55,502 nucleotides of DNA, taken from NCBI RefSeq assembly GCF_019039035.1, contig NZ_JAHNZT010000044.1, forward strand, positions 1-55,502. The letters are read 5' to 3'. This document shows positions 47,852 through 55,502 of this stretch, in pieces. This stretch comes from Citreicoccus inhibens. GTDB taxonomy: Bacteria; Myxococcota; Myxococcia; Myxococcales; Myxococcaceae. The position numbers and the translations under genes are program-made. Each line of letters opens with the position of its first letter. Positions within the stretch are counted from its first letter, which is position 1. The notes under the pieces are model-generated. The model was not told the origin of the DNA, ran no database searches, and saw only the letters and a list, made by a program, of their open reading frames with translations.

Positions 47852-50422
47852 TCACAGGCCGGGCCAGGTGCTCCTCACCAGCGCGCGGACGGCATCCGCG
47901 CTCTCCAGCGACAAGGCCGCCCGCGCGACCTGCTCGCAGTGCGCGAGCGAGAGCGTGCGGAGGGCCGCCTTCACATCCGGGATGACCGCGGGCGTGGCGG
48001 ACAGCTCCGTGACGCCCAAGCCCACGAGCAGCGGCGCGGCGAGCGGCTCCGAGGCGACGCCGCCACACACCGCCACCGGCCGGCCATGCACACGGGCGCC
48101 TTCCACCGTCTTCGCCACCAGCCGCAGCACGCCGGGGTGCAGTCCGTCCAACCGTGCAGCCAGCTCCGCGTTGCCGCGGTCCATGGCCAGCACGTACTGC
48201 GTGAGGTCATTGGTCCCAATGGACAGGAAGTCCGCCGCCGCCGCGAGCTGATCCGCGAGCACGGCCGCGGCGGGCACCTCCACCATCGCGCCCAGGGCAA
48301 TGGGCTCCACTCGGCCCAGGGCCACGCGCTCGGCCTCGACCACGGCTCGCACGGCGCGCAGCTCGTCGGCGGAGGTCACCATCGGAACGAGGATGCGGCA
48401 GGCCCCTCGAGGCTGGACGCGGAGGATGGCCCGCACCTGGGCACGCAAGAGCTCCGGTGAGCGCAGGGACACGCGCACCCCACGCAGGCCGAGGACGGGG
48501 TTCTCTTCACGCGGAAGCGGCAGATAGGCCAGCGGCTTGTCCCCACCGACATCCAGCGTGCGGATGACCAAGGGGCGCCCGTGCAGCGCGTTGGCGATCT
48601 CTTGGTAGCGCGCGGTCTGTTCCTCTTCGTCGGGCGCGTGGACCCGCTCCAGGAAGAGGAACTCGGTGCGCAAGAGGCCACAGCCCTCCGCGCCCTTGTC
48701 AAAGGCAGACAGGGCATCCGCGGGCCGCCCCAGGTTGGCGAACACCTCGATGCGCACGCCATCCGCGGTGCGGCACTCCTCGTGTGCATTCGCGAGCCGC
48801 GCGCTGCGGCGCTCCGCTCGCGCCGCGAGGCTCCGCGCCGTCGCCTCACGCGTGGACTCGGACGGGAAGACGCGCACCTGCCCGGCGTCACCTTCGAGCA
48901 CGAGCGGCGCGCCGTCCGGGATTCCCAGCGCAGAAGCCCCCATCGCCACCACCGCGGGAATGCCCATCCCCGCGGCCAGGATGGCCACATGCGACGTGGG
49001 CCCACCGCGCGCCATGCACAAACCCGCGATGCGCCGAGCATCGAGCGCCGCCAGCTCCGAAGGCAGCAGCTCATCCGCGACGAGGATGGCATCGGGCGGA
49101 AGCTCGGCGGGCACGCGCGAGTGCGCGCGGCCCATCAACTCCGCGACGACTCGCCGCGCCAGGTCCCGCAGGTCCGAGGCGCGCTCGGCCAGCCGCGCGT
49201 CCTCCAATCCCACGAGGGCCGCGGCCTGACGCTCGACCACCGCGCGCCAGGCCCAGGGAGCGCTGCGGCCTTGGGCCAGCTCGCGACCCGCGGCCTCGGT
49301 CAGCTCCGGGTCCTCGAGCAGCGCGAGGTGTGCGCGGAAGATGTCACCGCGTGCGCCGGCCCCCGGCCCCGCGGCGTTCGCGGCCTGAATCTCGGCGCGC
49401 ACGCGCGCGAGGGCCTCGTCGAGGCGCGCCGACTCGTGCTCCAGGCCCGCGCCCGCCTCGGGCACCTCGAAGGTCAACTCCGTGACGCGCACGGCACGCC
49501 CCAGCGCGAGGCCCGGCGACGCGAGCGTGCCGGAGAGGAGTCGCTCGCCCTCGGAGGCATCCAGCACGGCCACGGGCGCGGCGGGCACTGGCATCGACAC
49601 GGCCACGCCCGGCGCGGCCCGAAGATGAATCGCCTCGCCAAGCCCCTCGGCCACCCACTCCACCAACTCGCGCGCCACCTGCTCCGCGCCCTCGCCTTCC
49701 ACCTGGAGGGACAAGAGGTCGCCGTGCACCGCGCCCAGGGCCATGAGCGCGGACACGCTCTTGCCGTTGGCCGTTCGGCCCTTGCACGTCAGCACCACGC
49801 CGCCCAGGTGCTGCCGGGCGCGCAGCGCGAACGCGGCGGCCGGACGCGCGTGCAGGCCGTGCGCGAGCAGCAAGCGGACCTCCCGCAGCACGTGTGCATC
49901 CGTCTGCGCCTCGCTCGCGCGCGCCGCGTCCCCGGTGACGGTGAGCAGCGGCTCGCCCGCCTGGACCGAGCGCCCCTCCACGCAGTCCGACACGGTGTAG
50001 CCATCCGCGTTGACCACCACCATGAGGGTCTGGAGGCTGCGCGCCTTGCGAGCGAGCAGGTCCATGTCGAAGGTGATGAGCAGCGCGCCGGCGCGCACCT
50101 GCTGGCCCACCTGAACGTGGCAGGTGAAGCCCTCTCCGCGCAGCGCCACCGTGTCGATGCCGATGTGCAGGAGGATCTCCGCGCCCGTCGGCGCGCGCAG
50201 CGTGCACGCGTGACGCGAGGCGTGGACGGACACGACGACGCCGTCACATGGAGCACGCAGCTCGGAGGACGTGGGGTCCACCGCCACGCCGTCGCCAATC
50301 AGTCGCTGCGCGAAGGCCGGATCCGGCACCTCTTCCAAGCGCGCGGCCCATCCCGAGACAGGCGCGCCCAGCCGGAGTCGGGCCGCCACGACATCCGCAC
50401 GAGCCAGGGAGGCGCGGCTCAT
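47852..50422 (-). CDS. PTS multiphosphoryl transfer protein (EIIA-HPr-EI fusion)
   Basis: The 856-residue protein has three phosphotransfer domains: EIIA-Glc type (about 1-160, His in ILLHIGIDTVAL near 87), HPr (about 175-265, His in HGLHARPAA near 190 and the Ser region GKSVSALMAL), and enzyme I (about 290-856, His in GGPTSHVAIL near 477; the LRTEFLFLER and CGGVASEPLAAPLL regions bind PEP). It passes phosphate from PEP to the EIIB domains encoded next. The ATG overlaps the murQ stop by 4 bases. Having its own EI and HPr makes the locus independent of a general PTS. Confidence 0.94.
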   Translation of the reverse strand: MSRASLARADVVAARLRLGAPVSGWAARLEEVPDPAFAQRLIGDGVAVDPTSSELRAPCDGVVVSVHASRHACTLRAPTGAEILLHIGIDTVALRGEGFTCHVQVGQQVRAGALLITFDMDLLARKARSLQTLMVVVNADGYTVSDCVEGRSVQAGEPLLTVTGDAARASEAQTDAHVLREVRLLLAHGLHARPAAAFALRARQHLGGVVLTCKGRTANGKSVSALMALGAVHGDLLSLQVEGEGAEQVARELVEWVAEGLGEAIHLRAAPGVAVSMPVPAAPVAVLDASEGERLLSGTLASPGLALGRAVRVTELTFEVPEAGAGLEHESARLDEALARVRAEIQAANAAGPGAGARGDIFRAHLALLEDPELTEAAGRELAQGRSAPWAWRAVVERQAAALVGLEDARLAERASDLRDLARRVVAELMGRAHSRVPAELPPDAILVADELLPSELAALDARRIAGLCMARGGPTSHVAILAAGMGIPAVVAMGASALGIPDGAPLVLEGDAGQVRVFPSESTREATARSLAARAERRSARLANAHEECRTADGVRIEVFANLGRPADALSAFDKGAEGCGLLRTEFLFLERVHAPDEEEQTARYQEIANALHGRPLVIRTLDVGGDKPLAYLPLPREENPVLGLRGVRVSLRSPELLRAQVRAILRVQPRGACRILVPMVTSADELRAVRAVVEAERVALGRVEPIALGAMVEVPAAAVLADQLAAAADFLSIGTNDLTQYVLAMDRGNAELAARLDGLHPGVLRLVAKTVEGARVHGRPVAVCGGVASEPLAAPLLVGLGVTELSATPAVIPDVKAALRTLSLAHCEQVARAALSLESADAVRALVRSTWPGL

Positions 50423-51327
50423 CGCTCACCCTCCCCCGCCTGCCGCAGCCACGTCATCGCGCGGCGCAGGTTGCCGCCGGCTCGCGCCAACGCCGCGTCC
50501 ACGCGCCCATCATCCCAGCCGCCCAACCGCAGCACGGCCCGCTTGACCGAGCCATGGTGCGCGAGCGCCTCCGCCGCGCGCTCCCCGTCCACGTTCGCCA
50601 GCCGGGCCACCATCGCCACGCAGCGCTGGCGCAGCTTCGCGTTCTCGGGCCGCACATCGACCATCAGGTTGTCGAACACGTGCCCCAGCCGCGCCATGAC
50701 CGCCGAGGAGAAGAGGTTGAGCACCACCTTCTGCGCCGTCCCCGCGCCCAGCCGCGTCGAGCCCGCGATGACCTCGGCGCCCGTCGGGACCACGAGCGAA
50801 TGCGCGGCCGTGCGCCCCAATGGAGAGTCCGGACGACACGCCACCGCCACCGTGAGCGCATCGCGACCGCGCGCCTCGGACACCACGCCCACCGTGAAGG
50901 CGCTGTGGCCACTGGCCGAGACGCCCACCACCACGTCCCCCGGTCCGAGCCGCGCCTCACGCGCCCGCTCCGCGCCCGAGGCCGCGTCATCCTCCGCCGC
51001 CGCATCGAAGCCGCGCGTGAGGTCCAACCCCCCTGCGAACAACGTCACCGTCCGCGCGGTGGGCCAATCGAACGTGGGCCCCAGCTCCAGCGCGTCCAAT
51101 GCCGCCAACACCCCGGACGAGCCCGCGCCGGCGTACACCAGCCGCCCGTCCGTCCGAGCCAGCCGCTCCACCGCGCCATCCACCGCCGCGCTCAGCCCCG
51201 GCAGCACGGCCAGGCACGCCGCCACCGCTCGGGACTGCCCGCTCCACAGCGACTCCAGGACGTCCGCCGTCCCCCAGGAATCCAACCCCTGGAAGCGGTG
51301 GGCCATCTCTTCCGTGTCCTCCACCAT
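50419..51327 (-). CDS. murQ: N-acetylmuramic acid 6-phosphate etherase
   Basis: The 302-residue SIS-domain protein matches MurQ: GRLVYAGAGSSGVLAALDALELGPTF (the family's YxGAGTSG followed by the Glu before PPTF), an acidic AAEDDAASG loop, VSASGHSAFTVG, EVIAGSTRLGAGTAQKVVLN, and NLMVDVRPENAKLRQR. It cleaves D-lactate from MurNAc-6-phosphate to give GlcNAc-6-phosphate. It opens the PTS operon, so the cell can probably use MurNAc, for instance from prey peptidoglycan, in addition to chitin GlcNAc. The ATG at 51327 lacks a strong ribosome-binding site; Met 8 is an alternative. Confidence 0.9.
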   Translation of the reverse strand: MVEDTEEMAHRFQGLDSWGTADVLESLWSGQSRAVAACLAVLPGLSAAVDGAVERLARTDGRLVYAGAGSSGVLAALDALELGPTFDWPTARTVTLFAGGLDLTRGFDAAAEDDAASGAERAREARLGPGDVVVGVSASGHSAFTVGVVSEARGRDALTVAVACRPDSPLGRTAAHSLVVPTGAEVIAGSTRLGAGTAQKVVLNLFSSAVMARLGHVFDNLMVDVRPENAKLRQRCVAMVARLANVDGERAAEALAHHGSVKRAVLRLGGWDDGRVDAALARAGGNLRRAMTWLRQAGEGER

Positions 51328-51348
51328 GACCGTGTCCCCCCGTTCGAA

Positions 51349-51381
51349 CTGGTATCAAACTGGACTCAACGACAATACCAG
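51349..51381. promoter_or_regulatory. Candidate NagR operator upstream of murQ
   Basis: CTGGTAT (51349-51355) and ATACCAG (51375-51381) form a perfect inverted repeat. TGGTAT-N2-AACTGG (51350-51363) recurs at 51538-51551. On the minus strand TTGAAA-N16-TATTGT gives a plausible promoter overlapping it. TGGTAT-type half-sites are typical of HutC-family sugar regulators such as NagR. Confidence 0.6.
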
Positions 51382-51509
51382 CAAAAAACGCGTTTTCAAG
51401 GACCACCACGCAATTCAAACTAGTCACATTGCGTCAACGAACCGCCATTGCACGAAATCTCACAGTCAATTCCGCGAGGTACACGGACGACTTCTCGGCA
51501 ATTTCAGGA

Positions 51510-51551
51510 TTGGCCGAGAAGACCTCTGGTGCTATATTGGTATTCAACTGG
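51510..51551 (+). promoter_or_regulatory. Promoter and operator of the nagR-nagB-nagA operon
   Basis: TTGGCC (51510-51515) and TATATT (51533-51538), spaced 17 bases, form a sigma70-like promoter. TTGGTATTCAACTGG (51537-51551) begins on the last -10 base and runs over the predicted start, as in a repressor site. It shares 12 of 14 positions with the copy at 51350-51363. Confidence 0.6.
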
Positions 51552-51572
51552 TTCGACACCTGGAGCAACGCC

Positions 51573-52364
51573 ATGTCGGTGGATCCCCGCAGAGGCGCCC
51601 CGTTCGACAAGGGAGCGATCTCGAGCGCGCTTCCCATGCCGCTCTATCTCCAGCTCGCGCGGCACCTGCGGGGCCTCATCGTGGGCGGGCACCTGGGCCA
51701 CCTGGACGCATTGCCGGGCGAGCGCGAGTTGGTGGAGACCTTCGGCGTGTCGCGCGTGACGGTGCGCAAGGCGCTGCGCGAACTGCAGACAGAGGGACTG
51801 CTCCAGCAGCGTCAGGGCGCTGGCACGTTCGTCAACCGCGTGCCCTATGTGGAGCAGCGCCTGTCCACGCTGACCAGCTTCTCGGATGACATGGCCTCGC
51901 GCGGACTGTCGGCGGGCTCGGTGTGGCTCCAGCGCCTGGTGGCGGTCGCCACGCCGGAGGAGACGCTGTCGCTGGGCCTGAGTCCGGGCGCGACGGTGAG
52001 CCGCCTGCACCGGCTGCGCACGGCGAATGACACCCCCATGGCGCTGGAGCTGGCCGTGGTGCCCACGCGCTTCCTGCCGGATCCGCGCACGGTGGAGGGC
52101 TCGCTGTACGGGGTGCTGCGCGCCCGAGGCCACACGCCGTTCCGCGCGCTCCAGCGACTGTCCGCGGTGCAGCTCACCGCCGAGCAGGCCGGACATCTGG
52201 GCGTGCGCGAGGGCACGGCGGCCCTGTCCATCGAGCGACGCACGCTGCTGGAGGACGGCACTCCTCTGGAGCTGGTGCGCTCTCAGTACCGAGGGGACGC
52301 ATACGACTTCGTCGTCGAGCTGAACATGACCGGAGGCCCGAACCCCCAGGAGCCCCACCGATGA
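51573..52364 (+). CDS. nagR: GntR/HutC-family sugar repressor (NagR-like)
   Basis: The 263-residue protein starts at ATG 51573 after GGAG. The N-terminal winged helix (about 20-88) carries PLYLQLARHLRGLI, ALPGERELVETFGVSRVTVRKAL and QRQGAGTFV. A HutC/UTRA effector domain follows (about 100-250, RLSTLTSFSDDMASRGL, then LYGVLRARG, ERRTLLEDGTPLELVRSQYRGD). It is the first gene of an operon with the deaminase and nagA, and TGGTAT-type repeats flank it. Sensing of GlcNAc-6-phosphate is the expected input. The name NagR rests on context. Confidence 0.88.
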   Translation: MSVDPRRGAPFDKGAISSALPMPLYLQLARHLRGLIVGGHLGHLDALPGERELVETFGVSRVTVRKALRELQTEGLLQQRQGAGTFVNRVPYVEQRLSTLTSFSDDMASRGLSAGSVWLQRLVAVATPEETLSLGLSPGATVSRLHRLRTANDTPMALELAVVPTRFLPDPRTVEGSLYGVLRARGHTPFRALQRLSAVQLTAEQAGHLGVREGTAALSIERRTLLEDGTPLELVRSQYRGDAYDFVVELNMTGGPNPQEPHR

Positions 52365-53398
52365 TTGCCTCCCATCCCCTGCCCGTCATGGCGCGCGAGG
52401 CGGCGCAGAGCGCGGAGGTCGCGCGGCTCCAGCTCCAGCACTGCGAGGAGGCCTTCGCGGAGCTGGGCGAGCGACTGCGGCGTCACCCGCCCCGCTTCGT
52501 CGTCACGTGCGCGCGCGGCAGCTCGGACCACGCGACCGTGTACGGCAAGTACCTCATCGAGACGGTGATGGGACGCGCGGTCGCGTCGGTGGGCCCCAGC
52601 ATCGCGTCCATCTACGGCGCGCATGCGCTGGACCTGCGCGACTCGCTGTTCATCGCCGTCTCACAGTCCGGGCGCAGTCCGGACTTGCTGCGCATGACCG
52701 AGGCCGCGCGCGCGGGCGGCGCCTTCGTGGTGGGCTTCGTCAACGAGCCCACCGCGCCGCTCACCTCACGCTGCGACCTCGCGCTCCCGTTGTGCGCGGG
52801 ACCGGAGCGGAGCATCGCGGCCACCAAGTCGTATCTGCTCTCGGGGCTCGCCTTCCTTCGGCTGGTGGCGCACTGGTCCGCGGATGCGTCGCTCCGCGAG
52901 GCAGTGGCCGCGCTCCCCGAGGCGCTGGAGGCCGCGCGCGCGCTCGACTGGTGGCCGGCCCTGAGCGGCCTCACGGACGCGCGCAGCCTGTACGTCGTCG
53001 GCCGTGGCAGTGGGTTGGGCGCCGCGCTGGAGCTGGCGCTCAAGCTCAAGGAGACGTGCCGCCTGCACGCCGAGGCCTTCAGCTCGGCCGAGGTGCTCCA
53101 TGGTCCGCTGGGGCTCGTGCGGCCAGGGTTCCCAGTGCTCGCGCTGGGGCAGGAGGACGGCTCCGCGGAGGGAACGCGCGCGGTGGTGAAGCGCATGCTG
53201 GAGCTGGGCGCCGAGGTCCGCTCGGTGCTCCCTGTTCCCGGCGCGTTGCCTTTGCCCACGGTCGCGGAGGTGCCCACGGTCCTCGCGCCGCTGTGTCAGG
53301 TGCAGAGCTTCTACATGGCGGTCCATCGGCTCGCCTCGGCGCGCGGGTTGGATCCCGACGCGCCAGCCCACTTGCGCAAAGTGACGGAGACCGTGTGA
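52361..53398 (+). CDS. nagB-II: SIS-domain glucosamine-6-phosphate deaminase (NagB-II type)
   Basis: The 345-residue protein has two SIS domains similar to the GlmS isomerase half: CARGSSDHATVYGKYLIE, VSQSGRSPDLLRM, ATKSYLLSGLAFLRL, VVGRGSGLGAALELALKLKETC and EVLHGPLGLV. With nagA it converts GlcN-6-P to fructose-6-P and ammonia. Its ATG overlaps the nagR stop by 4 bases. No glutaminase domain is present, which excludes GlmS. A deaminase/isomerase for another amino sugar (AgaS-like) remains possible. Confidence 0.86.
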   Translation: MIASHPLPVMAREAAQSAEVARLQLQHCEEAFAELGERLRRHPPRFVVTCARGSSDHATVYGKYLIETVMGRAVASVGPSIASIYGAHALDLRDSLFIAVSQSGRSPDLLRMTEAARAGGAFVVGFVNEPTAPLTSRCDLALPLCAGPERSIAATKSYLLSGLAFLRLVAHWSADASLREAVAALPEALEAARALDWWPALSGLTDARSLYVVGRGSGLGAALELALKLKETCRLHAEAFSSAEVLHGPLGLVRPGFPVLALGQEDGSAEGTRAVVKRMLELGAEVRSVLPVPGALPLPTVAEVPTVLAPLCQVQSFYMAVHRLASARGLDPDAPAHLRKVTETV

Positions 53399-54585
53399 TG
53401 ACGCAGGCACTCTTGGGCCCCCGCGTATTCACGGGAGAGCGCATGCTCGACGGGCACGCGGTCCTGGTCGAGTCCGGTCGCATCGTCGCGGTGACGCCCG
53501 CGCATGCGCTGCCCCAGGACATCGCGCGTCACGCGCTCCCCAGCGACCACCTGCTCGCCCCGGGCTTCATCGACCTTCAAGTGAACGGCGCGGGGGGCGT
53601 GCTCTTCAACGACACCCCCACCGTGGAGGCCGCGATCGCCATCGCCGCGGCCATGCGGCGCGGAGGCGCCACGGGCCTGCTCCCCACGTTCATCACGGAT
53701 GCGCCCGAGCGGACCGCGCAGGCCTGTGCGGCCATCGAAGCGGCCCTTGCGCGCGAGGGCAGCGGCGTCCTCGGACTGCACCTGGAGGGGCCCTTCATCA
53801 GCCCGGAGCGCCCCGGCGTGCATGACACCCGCTTCATCCGCGATCCGGATGAAGCCACGCTCGCCTCGCTGTGCTCGCTCGCGCAGCGGCTCGCGCGACA
53901 GGGCGCGCGCCTGCTCATGACGCTGGCCCCCGAGCGCGTGCCGGACTCGGCCATCGCGCGCCTCTTCGCCGCAGGCGCGGTGTTGGCCGCGGGACACACC
54001 GCCGCCAGCCATGAGCGTGCGCACCAGGCCGTCCGCGCCGGGGTGCGCGGCTTCACGCACCTGTTCAACGCCATGCCGCCCATCGGGAATCGGCAACCCG
54101 GCCCCGTGCTCGCGGGCCTGGATTCAGATGAGGCGTGGTGCAGTGTCATCGCGGATGGCTTTCACGTGCACCCCGCGAACCTGCGCCTGCTGCTGAAGGT
54201 GAAGCCTAAGGGCAAGGTCGTGCTCGTGACGGACGCCATGTCGCCGGTGGGCACCGCCGCGACCTCGTTCACGCTGTGCGGGCGCACCATCCTGCGCCGC
54301 GACGGGCGGCTCGTGACGGAGGACGGGACGCTGGCGGGCGCGGACATCGACCTCGCGCACGCCGTGCGCAACGCCGTCGAGTGGCTGGGCGTGCCGCTCG
54401 ATGAAGCGCTCCGCATGGCCTCGCTGTATCCCGCGCGCGCGCTCGGAATGGAGCAGGAGCGCGGGCGCATCGCGGCGGGACATCGCGCGGACCTCACCTT
54501 GCTGCGCGCGGATCTCACCATCGCGGCCACGTGGGTGGCCGGCAGAGAACACCGCGCGGAGGACCTCGCGAGCGCAACGAATTGA
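53398..54585 (+). CDS. nagA: N-acetylglucosamine-6-phosphate deacetylase
   Basis: The 395-residue amidohydrolase has all expected NagA segments: GFIDLQVNGAGGVLFND (replaces the HxH of other families), GLHLEGPFISPERPG with the metal Glu, AAGHTAASHE and THLFNAMPPI with the metal His residues, ADGFHVHPANLR, and VLVTDAMSPVG with the catalytic Asp. It deacetylates GlcNAc-6-P to GlcN-6-P for the deaminase encoded just upstream. The ATG overlaps the previous stop by one base (TGATG). Confidence 0.96.
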   Translation: MTQALLGPRVFTGERMLDGHAVLVESGRIVAVTPAHALPQDIARHALPSDHLLAPGFIDLQVNGAGGVLFNDTPTVEAAIAIAAAMRRGGATGLLPTFITDAPERTAQACAAIEAALAREGSGVLGLHLEGPFISPERPGVHDTRFIRDPDEATLASLCSLAQRLARQGARLLMTLAPERVPDSAIARLFAAGAVLAAGHTAASHERAHQAVRAGVRGFTHLFNAMPPIGNRQPGPVLAGLDSDEAWCSVIADGFHVHPANLRLLLKVKPKGKVVLVTDAMSPVGTAATSFTLCGRTILRRDGRLVTEDGTLAGADIDLAHAVRNAVEWLGVPLDEALRMASLYPARALGMEQERGRIAAGHRADLTLLRADLTIAATWVAGREHRAEDLASATN

Positions 54586-54614
54586 CCCGGAAAAATGCGG
54601 GCGCACCTCTCCAG

Positions 54615-54670
54615 GGATGCGAGCCCGGGAACCGATCGCCGCTCGGCGATCCGCGCTCCGGCTCGCATCC
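54615..54670 (+). promoter_or_regulatory. Long two-tier hairpin between nagA and the chitin-binding protein gene
   Basis: GGATGCGAGCC (54615-54625) pairs perfectly with GGCTCGCATCC (54660-54670). GATCGCC and GGCGATC (54634-54640, 54645-54651) form an inner stem with a GCTC loop. It ends 11 bases before the GAGGAG ribosome-binding site of the next gene. It could end the nagA transcript, protect its 3' end, or regulate the downstream gene. Confidence 0.55.
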
Positions 54671-54691
54671 ACCGCAGCGAGGAGAGCAAGC

Positions 54692-55502
54692 ATGCGTCGC
54701 AGCAAGTGGTTCATCGGTTTGATGGTGTCGGCCCTGTCCGTGACGGGCTGTGGCCAGAGTGGATTCACATCCCAGGACGAGGGCGCGGGCAGCGTGATGC
54801 GCGCCCCGCTCGTCGCGGAGTGGGCGGCGGGTGTGGCGTACACGACGGGGACGCAAGTCACGTACGGCGGCCGGCTGTATCAATGCCGCCAGCCCCATAC
54901 GTCGCAGCCGGACTGGACGCCTCCCGCGGTGGCCTCCCTCTGGTTGGACCTGGGGCCTTCGGGCGGGGGAGACACCACGGCCCCCACCGTCACGCTGAGC
55001 GCCAGCGTCACGCGCATCACCGCGGCGGGCTCGCTCACCCTCACCGCCACCGCCACGGACAACGTCGGCGTGGACAAGGTGGAGCTCTTGGAGAACGGCG
55101 TCGTGGTCGCCACCAGCACCAGCTACACGCGCACGTTCTCCGGCGCGGCGCAGAACGGCACGTACACCTACGTGGTGAAGGCCTATGACAAGGCCGGCAA
55201 CGTGGGCTCGCAGACCGTCACTGTGAGCGTCGCCATCCCGGGCGATGGCGACACGATTCCGCCCACCGCCACGCTCAGCGCGAGCGCCACGAGCATCACC
55301 GCGCCGGGCTCGCTCACCCTCACCGCCACCGCCACGGACAACGTCGGCGTGGACAAGGTGGAGCTCTTGGAGAATGGCGTCGTGGTCGCCACCAGCACCA
55401 GCTACACGCGCACGTTCTCCGGCGCGGCGCAGAACGGCACGTACACCTACGTGGTGAAGGCCTATGACAAGGCCGGCAACGTGGGCTCGCAGACCGTCAC
55501 TG
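54692..55502 (+). CDS. Secreted chitin-binding lipoprotein with tandem Ig-like repeats (3' end outside window)
   Basis: The frame is open from ATG 54692 (GAGGAG upstream) to the window end, at least 270 residues. A lipobox VTGC follows the signal (about residue 20). A CBM5/12 module (about 48-92, WAAGVAYTTGTQVTYGGRLYQC, then LWLDLGP) shows chitin binding. Next are at least two Ig-like repeats of 93 residues with TLTATATDNVGVDKVELLE, near identical in DNA. The catalytic part presumably lies beyond the window; a chitinase or lytic chitin monooxygenase is likely from context. Confidence 0.85.
   Translation, partial: MRRSKWFIGLMVSALSVTGCGQSGFTSQDEGAGSVMRAPLVAEWAAGVAYTTGTQVTYGGRLYQCRQPHTSQPDWTPPAVASLWLDLGPSGGGDTTAPTVTLSASVTRITAAGSLTLTATATDNVGVDKVELLENGVVVATSTSYTRTFSGAAQNGTYTYVVKAYDKAGNVGSQTVTVSVAIPGDGDTIPPTATLSASATSITAPGSLTLTATATDNVGVDKVELLENGVVVATSTSYTRTFSGAAQNGTYTYVVKAYDKAGNVGSQTVT
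54971..55502 (+). repeat. Tandem near-identical 279-bp repeats in the Ig-like region
   Basis: Copy 1 starts at 54971 and copy 2 at 55250, exactly 279 bases (93 codons) apart. From 55028 onward copy 2 matches copy 1 over 196 bases except for one silent change (C at 55096, T at 55375). The right copy is cut by the window end. The first ~57 bases of each unit are more divergent. Confidence 0.9.

Noticed and set aside
52361-53398. Deaminase gene as GlmS
   Set aside because: No N-terminal Cys glutaminase domain is present and the gene lies between nagR and nagA.
54595-55188. Plus-strand frame of 197 codons overlapping the chitin-binding gene
   Set aside because: It is out of frame with the CBM5/12 and Ig-like protein that starts at 54692 and is a shadow of it.
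54971-55502. Tandem repeats as a CRISPR array
   Set aside because: The 279-bp unit is coding in one frame, with no spacers and no cas genes nearby.

Overview
The window is high-GC DNA with strong G/C third-position bias and reads as a myxobacterial (Myxococcota, probably Myxococcaceae) chromosome segment. The supporting signs are a large modular NRPS, an ECF sigma/FecR pair, a DUF1592/DUF1552 operon, many lipoproteins and secreted chitin-degrading enzymes. The family-level placement is inference from gene content and composition. No rRNA, tRNA, CRISPR array or insertion sequence was seen.

Region 1 (1-14702) is the 3' part of a giant NRPS gene that is already in frame at base 1. It ends in a type I thioesterase. 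Its domain order is irregular: one module has no condensation domain, and further on two condensation domains are separated only by a stub of an adenylation domain. The first ~595 bases have codon usage unlike the rest. The specificity code of the last A domain reads as aspartate.

Region 2 (14743-24588) holds a divergent HxlR regulator/NmrA-like oxidoreductase pair and a secreted PAF-acetylhydrolase-like esterase with a hairpin leader. Next comes an ECF sigma factor, FecR-type anti-sigma and lipoprotein operon, an exported protein of unknown role, and a DUF1592/DUF1552 operon. A matching motif (GGAAAGT-N15-CGTAG) precedes both the sigma gene and the DUF1592 gene, suggesting the sigma factor controls both.

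Region 3 (24775-32543) is a miscellaneous stretch. It contains a phosphotransferase/P-loop kinase fusion, a zinc alcohol dehydrogenase, a small exported Thr-rich protein facing a GT39 glycosyltransferase, and a CGNR regulator with a palindromic operator. It also has an internally deleted SDR pseudogene, a lipocalin-like protein, a methyltransferase and two gene-poor gaps.

Region 4 (32544-38372) is one 1942-residue protein: a DUF4011-type SF1 helicase fused to a PD-(D/E)XK nuclease, with a transglutaminase-like N-terminal domain. It is a candidate DNA repair or defence enzyme.

Region 5 (38382-55502) is a chitin/N-acetylglucosamine utilisation locus. An ECF sigma gene precedes a GH18 chitinase lipoprotein. 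A minus-strand operon encodes MurQ, a self-contained EIIA-HPr-EI PTS protein, a NagE-type EIICB with two EIIB domains, a LamB-like porin and a GH20 chitobiase. The divergent operon encodes a HutC-type repressor, an SIS-type GlcN-6-P deaminase, NagA, and a secreted chitin-binding protein that runs off the window. TGGTAT-type repeats in the 51.35-51.55 kb intergenic region are likely the repressor's operators. Together these genes could take chitin outside the cell to fructose-6-phosphate inside. MurQ extends the route to N-acetylmuramic acid, for example from prey cell walls.
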